Source: Epiperipatus broadwayi (lineage: Eukaryota; Onychophora; Udeonychophora; Euonychophora; Peripatidae). Taken from it: a DNA stretch of 64,000 nt. Below, in pieces: positions 42,412 to 53,075 of the stretch; within the stretch, counting starts at the first letter, position 1; the number at the start of each line of letters is the position of its first letter. The translations under genes and the position numbers were made by a program. The stretch lies in NCBI GenBank assembly GCA_028023455.1, contig JAQFVV010000151.1:2907097-2971096 (forward strand). The letters run 5' to 3'. The notes below the pieces were generated by a model. The model ran no database searches. It saw only the letters and a list, made by a program, of their open reading frames with translations, and had not been told where the DNA came from.

Positions 42412-44351
42412 TATACTGAAATGGATGCTTTATCCACTTCAAAAGTACCATTGCAAAATTAAAACTAACTTTTATATTTATAAAGTATTTAAAAGAAAAC
42501 TATTTAAAAGTTTTGTATGTTTTTATTTTTTTATGTATTAAGAGTATATTCAATAACACACATACTTGTTTATATATTGAAATTCTGTGATTTTTTTTCA
42601 ATACATTTTAGTTTAAAATAATTTTTTTTGCCTTTTGTTTTTTTAATACAGTTATTAAAAGCAAGCAAAGTTTTTTCTTATTTTGTTGGTTTTAATCTAT
42701 TTTTTAAAAAAGCTGAGACTTATTTTTATTTCTAATTAATTTTAAATAAGATAAGAGCCATGGTCAGATGTTTTTTTAAAATAAGATGAAGTGGGAGATA
42801 GAGATTTATCCTGATCAAAAGTTTTCAATTAATGATTATGTGGGAGATAACAATTCACATAAATATCCCAGGTTTTTAACTGATTAAGATTCTGCTTGTT
42901 TTTATTATGCTTCTTGTTATTATTTTGATTCTTATTGTGTTTCTTATTCAGAGTGATTCTAAATTTTATATTCACTAATTGCTCAACACAGATTGCCAAA
43001 GTTGAATTTCTGTAGACAGATAATACTACTATTTACCTTGATAGTAGAAAACATCCAGTTGCCATACAAAAAACATACACCATGAGAAATCTTCAAATAT
43101 GCAGTGCTAAATAACAAAGATGAACCTCAGAGCTCCAAAATTGTGCCTTTAACAACATGATCTAAATGTCTAGTTTGAACACTGATCGTAAAAATGGCCT
43201 TGGATGCTACAGCCAGATTACTGGAGATCAAATACCATCCATGATATACTCTAGGTAGAAAGAACATAGTGTATCTTGTTGGAGTAACTATGATCAATCT
43301 AAAGCCTGAAAGGTAACTGAACTTTTGAATATCGAAACCAGTGCTTAAACCTCTATGTTAAAAGTCTCAATTTAATCTAGAAAAAAACCTGTCCCTATAT
43401 GTTTTGCATAATCACTTAAATATAATTATTTTATGTATTTCTCTTCTTATTGTATGTAGTGGAGTCTTAATATTAACATTTCATATTTTAAATTTGTCTG
43501 AGAGTGTATTGCAGGTTTAGATTTTATAGTTATTGTCTCTCTTTTTATATTATTAACCCTTGATAAATTCTTGAACAGATATTAGTAGTTTTTTTTAACT
43601 CACCTGTCTTTCATTTTTTCATTATAATTAATTTAGTTAAGCTTGGTTTGCATTTCCTGCAGACTGAAAATCTTTTGGGTGTCGGTTTATTGAATATATT
43701 GTTCTGTTTTTCATAGTTAGTAGAGATATTGTTTTTCCTATGTTTCAGATTACATAATATCATAATCATTTCTTTTCTTATCTCAGAATCAACCTTGATG
43801 ATCTTGAACATGGGCATTCATAGGTGTTTGCAGACATTTGACATTTTTAATCCCAATGTGTCTTTTTCAGACTAAGGAAAGCTCACCTGCACTATTTCAT
43901 TGTATTCTGTACAAGACCACTTTGAATTAAAATCTCTAAATAAGAAAACTGGAATTAGTTTATATACACCACTAACAGAAAGACATTATAAATCTTTTTT
44001 AAATTTTTATGTGATAAAACAAACTTATCTGCCTGGGTATTTAATGATACAATATTCTCATACACTCTTTGATAAATCCGCAGATAAATTTAGGTCAAAC
44101 TTTCATATTATGCTTGACTATTTTAGATTTAATAAATTTCAAAATTTTTTATAATTATTTTGGCTAATGTTTGTCTCTGTATCCTTTTCTCAATTGTCTG
44201 AACAATGTTAAAGCATCTCCTTCTTTCCCTGGGTCTAGCTATTAGCATTTATCATCATCGTAACTTTTGGATCACCATAAGTATAATATTCTAGGTAGTT
44301 ACTGACCTTGTGGCATCCCTCAGTTATCAAAAGAAGATCAAAGTAACTGGT

Positions 44352-44354
<3 letters not shown>
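42412..44354. other. SD copy 1-specific segment, no recognisable gene
   Basis: Absent from SD copy 2, where GAAATTACAT is followed directly by a TA run and the family B repeat. It is either inserted here or deleted there. Short frames (for example 43,900-44,154) match no known family. Confidence 0.5.

Positions 44355-44423
<69 letters not shown>
44355..44423 (+). repeat. (TA)n microsatellite
   Basis: 69 bp of uninterrupted TA next to a family B repeat. SD copy 2 has only a short TA run at the same place (51,503-51,514). Confidence 0.97.
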
Positions 44424-44429
<6 letters not shown>

Positions 44430-44564
44430 CAAGTCATACATGATGAGACTTAATGTAATAAGCTTTTATTACAAATGTAATATAATGAGCTGCTACTAGT
44501 TTTTAACATGATTTTATGATAAATGCCAGAAGAGAAAGCATTTAAATAATCTCTATCTAGATAT

Positions 44565-44632
44565 CCCTAAACCAAACTGGTTTCAAGCTACTGCCTCTTA
44601 TCAGTGAGGATTTATCAGAAAAGCTATTTCAT
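44565..44632 (-). ncRNA. hammerhead motif, family B, decayed
   Basis: The minus strand has CTCACTGATAAGAGGCAGTA then GCTTGAAACCAGTTTGG. Core CTGATAA carries the G-to-A change and helix II is weak. Helix III AC/GT with loop CA is intact. Confidence 0.5.
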
Positions 44633-44934
44633 ACTTATTAGCATGTTCATTATATTATATTTGTAATAGAAGCTTATTAAATTAAGTCACATGATGTATG
44701 ACTTGATTTTTTATTACTTTTATAATTGGGCATTAGTGGCTTTGCTGATGTTCTATTGCTAAGGCTATTAATATATTCTGTATCTGAAATTTGTTCATGC
44801 CCTTATAGCTATTTAATTTAGATATCTGGATTTGAAGATATACAGATATCTGAAAATTTCAGATTTTCTACTTAACAGTTAAGTATTAAATAAAAGCCGA
44901 TCTTGAGCTGGTATTTTGGATCTAGTGTCTGACT

Positions 44935-44998
44935 ATTCTAGTATCTCACTGATGATAGCCAGTAGCTTGAAACCAGTTTTGGGATAGGGATATTCTTG
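44935..44998 (+). ncRNA. hammerhead ribozyme motif, family B
   Basis: CTGATGA (44,949-44,955), helix II AGC/GCT around CAGTA with T opposite T beside the core, GAAAC (44,969-44,973), helix III AC/GT with loop CA, T44,978 at the cleavage position. Helix I is imperfect (CTCA with TTGG). The outer pair of TATCTC with GGGATA partly closes it. Confidence 0.6.
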
Positions 44999-45739
44999 AT
45001 AAAGATTTTTTAAATGCTTTTTCTTGTGGCAAAGGCTTGTTTAAAGCTATTAGCATGTTCATTATATTATATGCATATATGAAAATAATTACAGTGCATA
45101 AATCCCATATCCAAATATCAAATCACCATTATTAAGAAATTCAGCACTGCCCTTTGTGAAATAAATATTTAAATATATCAGGGACAGTATTTCAAAATAG
45201 CCAGTCGAAAAAAATAACTTTTTAAAACTATGTTATTAGATCTTACATATTGAAAAATGAACTAAATCATGCAAAAAGCATAAAATTTAAATAAGCATTG
45301 ATAATAAATTGCTACTAAACAAACATTTTACAGTACTTATACAAAGACAGACTAAGCATTAGTCATTTTAATCTTTGAAACATCTCACACAAATAAATAC
45401 GAAAATGATTCAGTGCATAAATGCTATAATAAAATGAATGTCCAAATATCAAATCATCACCATCACTAAGAAATTCAGTACCACTTTCTGTGAAATAAAT
45501 ATATAAATGTATAAGTATAATAAACATGTTTTTAAGAAGCAATTTAAGATGTTTGCTTATTTGAATTTCACACTCTTTGTTTGAATTAGTTTGTGTTTTA
45601 ATATTTGAGATCTTCAAAGAAGTACATTTTGGGGCTTGCTACTTTTAAATATGGACTCAAATATATTTATATATTTATTTTTCAGAGGGTGGTGATGAAT
45701 TTCTTCACAATGATGACGATTTGATATTATATATATAAA

Positions 45740-45900
45740 AAACTATTAGAAACCAATCAACACTTAAAAAATCAACAATTTCAGACTGTTGTTAAGACAA
45801 TCTCCTTTTTTATTGCTAAAAGGAGGTTGCCTTGACAACAGGTTGAGATTTTTAATTATATTGAGATGGCTGTTTTGATTGGCTTCTAATGGTTACATGT
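45740..45900. mobile_element. inverted-repeat (MITE-like) element (SD1)
   Basis: CTATTAGAAACCAATCAACA and a downstream complement ending TGGCTTCTAATGG form the ends. Inner pairs (GACTGTTGTTAAGACAATC with GGTTGCCTTGACAACAGG) complete the foldback. The better-preserved counterpart is at 52,858-53,025. Confidence 0.6.
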
Positions 45901-46651
45901 ATTTCTAATGTTAATATCAAAGCAATTATGCATATTAAAAAAATTATCATTAATGGTAGAAATTTTTATTTAATATTTTTGACTGGTGTATGCTTTAATT
46001 TAAATAATAACAATCTCTGCTGAAATTGCAGCATCAGATGCTAATTATGCTTTGAATTTAAAAAGAGGACTGTTTAAGGGAGGAACAGATTTTGTTTTGA
46101 TTCTCAATAAATATTTAATATTTTTTGGACAATAAGAGTACAGTATTATATATTTTTGAATAAAATCTTAGATATAAATATATATGAAAAGATCTTTTTA
46201 GCAATAAACTTTCTGTTTTTTTGGAAAATTGTTAAGATTATTCTGTATTTAATTTATTATTTATAATAAAACTTTAAATGCCAGGACCTTTAATATTGAG
46301 CAAACTAGTTATAATATCAGTGTGTAAAGAATAATATAAATTATACTAATTCTTGTTCAATTGTCATGTTAGGTCAAATGATAATTTTAAAATAATTCCT
46401 TCATCACTGAGCACAAACAAAGCTCAGCAAAGAGTACACATACGTAATAATACACAATAATATAGTATCGCCAATAGTCAATTTTGTGCCTAAATTTTTA
46501 AATGACATTATAAAATCAGGCTAATTATCATCTAGCCAATATCAAACATAGAACATATTATGAAAGAAATCAATATTTTATCTGTATGCAGGTAATTTAA
46601 GCACCAAAATATTTACAATAATAAACCTAAAAAAATGCTGGGATCTTGACA
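45901..46651. other. spacer between segmental duplicates, no recognisable gene
   Basis: AT-rich sequence unique to this position. Confidence 0.4.
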
Positions 46652-47194
46652 TCCTGATTATCATCAATGATCTTGAATATTGGATACCTTGAGCATACTG
46701 TCCATGTATAAATTAACTTCAGATCAATAAAGAGAAGTGAATGGAATTTTAAAGTGATCTTTATCTCTGCACAATCAAGTAAATTCACTGGATGTCCACA
46801 CACATATATGCTCTCACATATATATTGCAAATACCATTGCACTTAAAGCTAAGCTTGGGATTATAAGGATCTTAGTTGCTGCAATTATGAACAAGAAAAA
46901 ATACACAGAATATAAACTTAATCTATTTTACATTAAATACATTTACTGGGATAATCTACAAAGACCGTAAAGCTTAACTCTATGATGAAATCAATCACAT
47001 ATTGCTAATTCATAGAACAACAAATAGCTAGAATAAAGATATCAATAAAAAATAATTTCCTGAATTTATTTTTATAAAAATTATTAAAGTTAATTAATAA
47101 ATAAGAAAATTTTTAAAAAATGATATGTCAAACCCAAAGCTAACATATAATTTTATGCAATATATATGATTTTATTGCAAGGAAATCAAGACAT

Positions 47195-47530
47195 ACATCC
47201 TGTATCTTGATTTAACAAGCTTGTACTACAAATGTTATACAATGAGCATGATAATAGCTCTTAACAAGATTGTCTGAATATTCTTATCCTCCGACTGGTT
47301 TCTAGCTTTGGATGTCATCAGTGAGGCACTAGGATATTCAGGCATTATATTTAAAAATACAAGATCAATGACTAGCATTTATTTAAGTTAATAGTTAACT
47401 GGTATTTTTAAATCTAATGCCTGAATGTCCTAACACTTCATTGATGGCTGCTAGAGCTAGAAACCGGTCTGAGAATAGGGATATTTGGAAAATCTTGTTA
47501 AGAGTTATTATGATGCTCATTATACAAAAT
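47195..47530. repeat. family B ribozyme repeat, head-to-head copy (SD2)
   Basis: Counterpart of 39,700-40,015 with an antisense ribozyme near 47,315 and a decayed sense one near 47,455. Confidence 0.7.
47280..47340 (-). ncRNA. hammerhead ribozyme motif, family B
   Basis: The minus strand has an intact CTGATGA core (complement 47,315-47,321), a helix II that is weak in this copy, GAAAC, helix III AC/GT with loop CA, and C at the cleavage position. It is followed by GGAGG in place of the TGAGG seen in the related copy. The outer ATATCC/GGATAA-type pairing extends helix I. Confidence 0.6.
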
Positions 47531-48014
47531 ATGATTTTATATAGCAAACAATATTATTCTCTGTGGATTCTTATTAATTAATTAACATTTTATGTAAATA
47601 ACTTAATTTCCTTTCAAATAATTAAACTTGGAAAAATATTCAATTCACAATAAAGAAAAAAATTAAGATGAACTTATTCCATCCTCTTTCCTTTTAAAAA
47701 ATGGGAATGTCTTACAATATTATGGAAGAAAAATAACTAAAAATATTCACTACTATCAATTTTTTCTTAAATTATAATTTTTTTTATAAATGTAGTTTGG
47801 GAACCCTACAATACGTTATCATGTATTTTCTTTTTTAAAATCCTTGTTTTATAGTTATAAGTTTCGGTTTGATAATTTCAATCCAAATTAACACAAGTTT
47901 CCTGTTTAATAACCTTTTCATTTAATAACCTTTTCAATTTAATGTTTTTCTATTAACTTTGTCTTGGTGTAGCTCCATGTTTCCAGTATATAATTAATTT
48001 AACATAGTCAAAAT

Positions 48015-48150
48015 TGAACTAGGCAAAAACTGCACCCTTCATTCAGATTTTAAGCATACCTCATATAAATTTTGTGTAAAGTTATTTTCCATATTACATT
48101 TTCTCGAGATATTGTGTACCAAAATGTTCAACATTACATTTTATTGCTTC
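48015..48150 (+). repeat. dispersed repeat D, copy 3 (SD2)
   Basis: Matches 40,500-40,640 and 22,155-22,290. Confidence 0.6.
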
Positions 48151-48659
48151 ATTTATTTTCTCCTTTTGTAGCGCGAAATCTTCAATACAATAATTGTTTT
48201 TATTTCAGTGCTTCCATTAATAGTTTTAGTATAATAATTTTCAATTCAGTTATGATGAATTAATTACATAAGGTTAGAGGTATTTTCTTTCTCTGACATT
48301 CTGTTTGGTGAAATTGGTTATATGGGTTTTGGTAATGCTCAATTTTTACTTAAAGCCAACACATGGTTCTTATAAATTTTATTCCAAAAACAATTTTTAT
48401 AACTAGTAGTGAGATTGGATTAACTTCAGATTACAAGGCTTAGCTCCCATCACAGTTGAACTTAAACTGACTTGACACTAAATTCTGTAACCTTCTGCCA
48501 CGCTATCTTATTTTTTAATAGCATCTTTGATATTTATTCTTGCACATGGACCACACTATTTTATCTTTTAATAAATATCTTTGATATCCATACAATCATA
48601 TGGACTATCTCAAAAGTATGAGTATTATGCCTGACCAATAGATTTTAGTTTTACAAAAA

Positions 48660-48935
48660 GGTGGAAGAAGCATGTTTCATCACTAGCGGTGCCAGAGCAA
48701 TAAACAGAAAAGACACGTGCTTCGCGATTTCGAAAAAATGGATGATATAAGTAATTTGCATGGATTTGCATATAGTTAACAATATGAAAAGGACTATGAA
48801 TATGGATCTGCAAGGGCATTGAAAGCGCTAGGTCTAAAAGATAGAATAGATAAAAAAAAAAAAAAGCCTAATAATTAATAAACTTAAAAGTTTCACCGTA
48901 ACGCAATTAGTTTTAGCGTATTAGGAATTAAAAAT
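48660..48935. other. SD copy 2-specific segment, GC-richer, unassigned
   Basis: SD copy 1 goes directly from TTTTACAAAAAG to the AAGATATTTATTATAAC block, whereas copy 2 has about 275 extra bases here. The part 48,660-48,760 is unusually GC-rich (for example AGCGGTGCCAGAGCAATAAA and GACACGTGCTTCGCGATTTC). It contains a poly-A run near 48,850. It could be a short retroposed insertion. No family recognised. Confidence 0.45.
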
Positions 48936-49263
48936 ATCTTTCTTAAAAATATATTTATTATAACCTAGTTATTAGATAAATCTCTTGTAATTTTTATTGT
49001 GTTAAATCATTGAAACAGACAACATTTTTACTTATATTTTAATTTGGAAACACATTTCATTTTTTAGAGACAAAATTTCTTTTCATTAATTGATAGCAAT
49101 TTTTTCATTTGAAAATTGATAAAAATCCTTTTAAAAATTCTACTTACCTCTCTTTTTTAACAAAAAAAAACAAAGTAAGCAAATATATAAATAAAATTGT
49201 TGAAGAGAGAGAAAAAATATTTGTGTTTTTTTCCTTTTTTTTTTTACAGATAGATCTAATAAG

Positions 49264-49276
49264 CAAAAATACTCAT
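49264..49276 (+). repeat. 13-bp target-site duplication, left
   Basis: CAAAAATACTCAT, identical to 50,557-50,569 and to the single empty site at 41,482-41,494. Confidence 0.95.
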
Positions 49277-49420
49277 CACGTGATCACATTTCCTATACTA
49301 GCACATTAATTGTTGATAAACAGAGCAAAACTCTCCATACAGTATTGCCACCTGTGCTAAACAGAGTAATCAATGGATGCCAGAAGGCTTGTGCATAAAA
49401 TCCCTATCTAATGCCTACTC

Positions 49421-49480
49421 ATTCAATATCCCCAGATTAGTTTCTGGCTTGTGGCCTTCGTCAGTGAGGAGCTTTGGATC
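49421..49480 (-). ncRNA. hammerhead ribozyme motif, family A (left arm)
   Basis: On the minus strand: CTGACGA (complement 49,458-49,464), helix II GGC/GCC around CACAA, GAAAC, TA, ATC, TGGGG. One base of helix III is changed, giving C opposite A, so this copy may be impaired. Helix I CCTCA/TGGGG is kept. Confidence 0.75.
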
Positions 49481-49936
49481 TGAGAGCACTGCATCTAGAT
49501 CTTAGGATCTAATGCAACCCTCTAGCAACCACCTTTTATCTCTACTTAACTACAAAACTATGAGAATGAAATTGAAAACACAAAAAATATTTTCAATCTA
49601 AGCTCAATAGCTTATATAGTCATATGGGTCTGAACTCAGTTCAGAACCCATACATTTTGGTGTCTTTGGCTCTTTTACAACCATAGCCACCACTATCCTA
49701 TTAGGCAGGATTGGTGTTAAACCATTGAGCATCACGTGATCACATTTCCTATACTAGCACATTAATTGTTGATAAACAGAGCAAAACTCTCCATACAGTA
49801 CTGCCACCTGTGCTAAACAGAGTAATCAATGGATGCCAGAAGGCTTGTGCATAAAATCCCTATCTAATGCCTACTCATCCAATATCCCCAGACTAGTTTC
49901 TGGCTTGCATTAGATCCTAAGATGCAGTGCTCTCAG

Positions 49937-49995
49937 ATCCAAAGCTCCTCACTGACGAAGGCCACAAGCCAGAAACTAGTCTGAGGGTATTGGAT
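49937..49995 (+). ncRNA. hammerhead ribozyme motif, family A (right arm, inner)
   Basis: CTGACGA (49,952-49,958), helix II GGC/GCC around CACAA with A opposite A beside the core, GAAAC (49,972-49,976), helix III AC/GT with loop TA, cleavage after C49,981. Helix I CCTCA (49,947-49,951) pairs TGAGG (49,982-49,986) perfectly, and after an internal loop ATCC (49,937-49,940) pairs GGAT (49,992-49,995). The internal loop is where tertiary contacts occur in natural type I hammerheads. Confidence 0.85.
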
Positions 49996-50392
49996 GAGTA
50001 GGCATTAGATAGGGATTTTATGCAGAAACCTTCTGGCATCCATTGATTACTCTGTTTAGCACAGGTGGCAATACTGTATGGAGAGTTTTGCTCTCTTTAT
50101 CAACAATTAATGTGCTAGTATAGGAAATGTGATCACGTGATGCTTAATGGTTTAACACCAATCCTGCCTAATAGGATAGTGGTGGCTATGGTTGTAAAAG
50201 AGCTAAAGACACCAAAATGTATAGGTGCTGAACTGAGTTCAGACCCATATGACTATATAAGCTATTGAGCTTAGATTGAAAATATTTTTTGTGTTTTCAA
50301 TTTCATTCTCATAGTTTTGTAGTTAAGTAGAGATAAAAGATGGTTGCTAGAGGGTTGCATTAGATCCTAAGATCTAGATGCAGTGCTCTCAG

Positions 50393-50451
50393 ATCCAAAG
50401 CTCCTCACTGACGAAGGCCACAAGCCAGAAACTAGTCTGGGGATATTGGAT
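50393..50451 (+). ncRNA. hammerhead ribozyme motif, family A (right arm, outer)
   Basis: Same structure one 456-bp unit downstream: CTGACGA (50,408-50,414), GAAAC (50,428-50,432), cleavage after C50,437, helix I CCTCA with TGGGG (one T-G wobble where the inner copy has T-A), outer ATCC/GGAT. Two sense ribozymes 456 bp apart would release a monomer RNA if both cleave. Confidence 0.85.
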
Positions 50452-50556
50452 GAGTAGGCATTAGATAGGGATTTTATGCACAAGCCTTCTGGCATCCATT
50501 GATTACTCTGTTTAGCACAGGTGGCAATACTGTATGGAGAGTTTTGCTCTGTTTAT

Positions 50557-50569
50557 CAAAAATACTCAT
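50557..50569 (+). repeat. 13-bp target-site duplication, right
   Basis: Identical to 49,264-49,276. Confidence 0.95.
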
Positions 50570-51519
50570 ATTATTATTTATAATGTGTACAATCTGTCAC
50601 ACGAACATTTAATGTATGCAAATATTTTACTAAGTTTAATAATTGTAGCCTAGCTAAGCACTCGTATTTCAACAACCAGCTATGTTGAAACTAACATGAG
50701 AACAAATAATTATTCTCAATAAACAATTAAATGGTCCCACTGAATTGTTAGGTGAAATCGTGATTATGAAATAATTCCTTCAAAATTACAGGCTAAATGG
50801 CTTTGACAAAGGTATCCTATTTTAAAAGCTGACTTAGTCTCTAATTTTGAAGGAATTATTTTGTGAACATTATTCTAAAAATTCAATTTGATGATGCTAA
50901 ATTACAATGTGTGTGTAAATATATTAAACCATAACTTTCCACTAGCTAACTGGTTTCCAAATATAATTCACAGCTAAGGTTTAATACAATAGAATATCCA
51001 CAATATGTTATTAAGGCAATTTCTAATGATGAAAGTTGGATTACCTGTTGAATAGTTTACTTAAAATTTCTAAGCTGATCTGTTTCAGTCATGTAAATTG
51101 ACTTTTTGTCTATTTAAAGATTTTAGACTAGTATAAAATGTGGAATCAATTTGAGGTTGCCATGACAACCTATTGTTGATATTCTATTGATTTATGAAGT
51201 GTTGCTGTGAAGTATGTGAGGGTATGTACATTAATAAAACTTTAAGATTTAGATTCATAAAACTGTCACAATAGGTCATGAAATGCCCTCTTGTCAAAGC
51301 ACAAGATAACAGTTTTTGGAAGAAAAGAATTGTCCTCTTCTCTCTTTACCGTATTTTTTATGTAGAGGGATGTCTGGAACATTTAGACTAGAACGAATAA
51401 ATAATTCATTTCAAAGATATTTAAACTGAATATCACTGATTCATCTGAAAGTTTTCTCAATTTTAAAATTGTCACTACTGATTCAAATAATGAAATTACA
51501 TTATATATATATATTAATA

Positions 51520-52160
51520 AAAAGTCAAGTCATGCATCCCATGATTTAATTTAATAAGCTTGTATTACAGATGTATTATTAGAGCTGCCAATGGCTGTAA
51601 TCAAGCCTTTCTGATAGATGCTGCAAGAAAGAGCAATTAAAAATCTCTTTAAAATATTCCTATCCCCAATCTGATTTGAAGTTACAGGCTATCCTTCATG
51701 AGCATTTATCAGAAAAGCTTGTTCAGAACTATTTGCACACTCATTATATTACATTTGTAATACAAGCTTATTAAATTAAGTCATGTGATATATGACTTAA
51801 GTTTTATTACTATTATAGTTTGGCTTTTGAGGCTTTGATAATCTTATATTGCTAAGGCTATTAATATATGGTATAGCTGAAGTTTGTTCAGGCTCATATA
51901 GCTATTTAAATTAGACATCTGGATTTGAAGATATACAGATATCTGAAAATTTCAGATTTTCTACTTAACAGTTAGGTATTAAATAAATGGTGATCTTGAG
52001 CTGGTATTTTGGATCTAGTGTCTGACTATTCTAGTATCTCACTGATGATAGCCAGTAGCTTGAAAACGATTTTGGGATAGGGATATTCTAGAAAGATTTT
52101 TTAAAAGTTTTTTGTTGTGGCAAAAGCTTGTTTAGAGCTATTAGGAGGTTTATTATATTA
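51520..52160. repeat. family B ribozyme repeat, head-to-head copy (SD2)
   Basis: Counterpart of 44,428-45,068. The sense ribozyme has CTGATGA (52,042-52,048), AGC/GCT hairpin and GAAAACGATT, an extra A after GAAA that disturbs helix III. The antisense copy near 51,665-51,705 is decayed. Confidence 0.65.
52028..52090 (+). ncRNA. hammerhead motif, family B, probably inactive
   Basis: Intact CTGATGA and helix II, but GAAAACGAT breaks the 2-bp helix III. Counterpart of 44,935-44,998. Confidence 0.5.
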
Positions 52161-52857
52161 TATATCTATATGAAAATAATTCCAGTGCATAATTGCTATA
52201 ATGAAATAAATATTCAAGTATCAAATCACCAACATTGTTAAGGAATTCGGTACTGCCCTCTGTGAAATAAATATTTAAACATATTAGGGACTGTATTTCA
52301 AAATAGCCTGTTGAAAAATACCTCTTTAAAACTGTAAGCTATTAGATATTAAATATTGAAACACAAACTAATTCAAACAAAAAGCATGAAATTTAAACAA
52401 ACAATGATCTTACATTGCTTCTAAGCAAACATGTTTACTAAACTTACGCAGACAGACTAGACATTATTCATTTTAATCTTTGAAACAGCACATACAGATA
52501 TATACAAAAATGAATCTAATGCCTAAATGCAATAATGAAATAAATGTCCAAATATCAAATCACCACATCATTAAGAAATTCATCACTATTCTCTGTAAAA
52601 TAAATATATAAATATATAAGTATAGTAAACATGTTTGTTAAATAGCAATTTAAGATTGTTGCATATTTGAATTTCACACTCTTGTTTGAATTAGTTTGTG
52701 TTTCAATATTTGAGATCTAATAGTGTACAGTTTTAAAGAGGTGCATTTTGGGGCTGGCTGCTTTGAAATATAGACTCCAATATCATTTATATACTTATTT
52801 CACAGAGGGTGGCGCTCAATTTCTTAACAATGGTGGAGATTTGATATTATATATATA

Positions 52858-53025
52858 TATAAAACCATTAGAAACCAGTCAACACTTAGACAATCAACAA
52901 ATTCAAACTGTTGTCATGGGAACCTCTTTTTAACAATAAAGATTGCCTTGACAACAGTTTGAAATTGTTGATTGTCATCTATAGTAGGATTGTCTAAGTG
53001 TTGACTGTTTCCTAATGGTTATATA
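52858..53025. mobile_element. inverted-repeat (MITE-like) element (SD2)
   Basis: The ends CCATTAGAAACCAGTCAACA and TGTTGACTGTTTCCTAATGG mirror each other. Inner pairs CAAACTGTTGTCATGG and CCTTGACAACAGTTTG continue the foldback, with a short extra segment (CATCTATAGTAGGATTGTC) in the right arm. ATATA/TATAT flanks suggest insertion at TA. No coding frame. Confidence 0.65.
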
Positions 53026-53075
53026 AACTCATTTAGGCTTGAGCATTATTACACTCTTAATATATATATATATTA

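Larger units (their letters stand above)
44428..45068. repeat. family B ribozyme repeat, head-to-head copy (SD1)
   Basis: The left arm (antisense, 44,428-44,635) and the right arm (sense, 44,636-45,068) both end in the shared border (ACATCAAGTCATACATGATG with complement ATGTATGACTTGATTTTTTA nearby, and TTAGCATGTTCATTATATTA). Counterpart in SD2 at 51,520-52,160. Confidence 0.7.
39178..45900 (+). repeat. segmental duplication SD, copy 1
   Basis: Colinear with 46,652-53,025. The alignment starts at TCCTGATTATCATCAATGAT in both and runs through family B repeats, dispersed repeat D, the block around GATAGATCTAATAAGC and the terminal inverted-repeat element. Copy 1 has an extra 1.9 kb (about 42,412-44,354). 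Copy 2 has an extra ribozyme element (49,277-50,556) and an extra 0.28 kb near 48.66 kb. Confidence 0.85.
49277..50556. mobile_element. family A palindromic retrozyme-like element
   Basis: A 1,280-bp insertion defined exactly by its 13-bp target duplication and by the empty paralogous site. Two arms meet near 49,906/49,907. The left arm (630 bp) is antisense and the right arm (650 bp) is sense. Each arm is itself a 1.4-mer of a 456-bp unit: ribozyme landmarks repeat at 49,440 and 49,896 on the left and at 49,952 and 50,408 on the right, both exactly 456 bp apart. The left arm breaks inside a ribozyme helix II loop. Unit content besides the ribozyme has no coding frame. The arms are nearly identical, indicating a young insertion. 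Confidence 0.9.
46652..53025 (+). repeat. segmental duplication SD, copy 2
   Basis: Colinear with 39,178-45,900 in the same orientation, offset about 7.5 kb. It contains the later family A insertion. Divergence between copies (many point changes and small indels) shows the duplication is not recent. Confidence 0.85.

Noticed and set aside
44235-44441. Open frame encoding an IYIYIY repeat
   Set aside because: It is only the translation of the TA microsatellite at 44,355-44,423.
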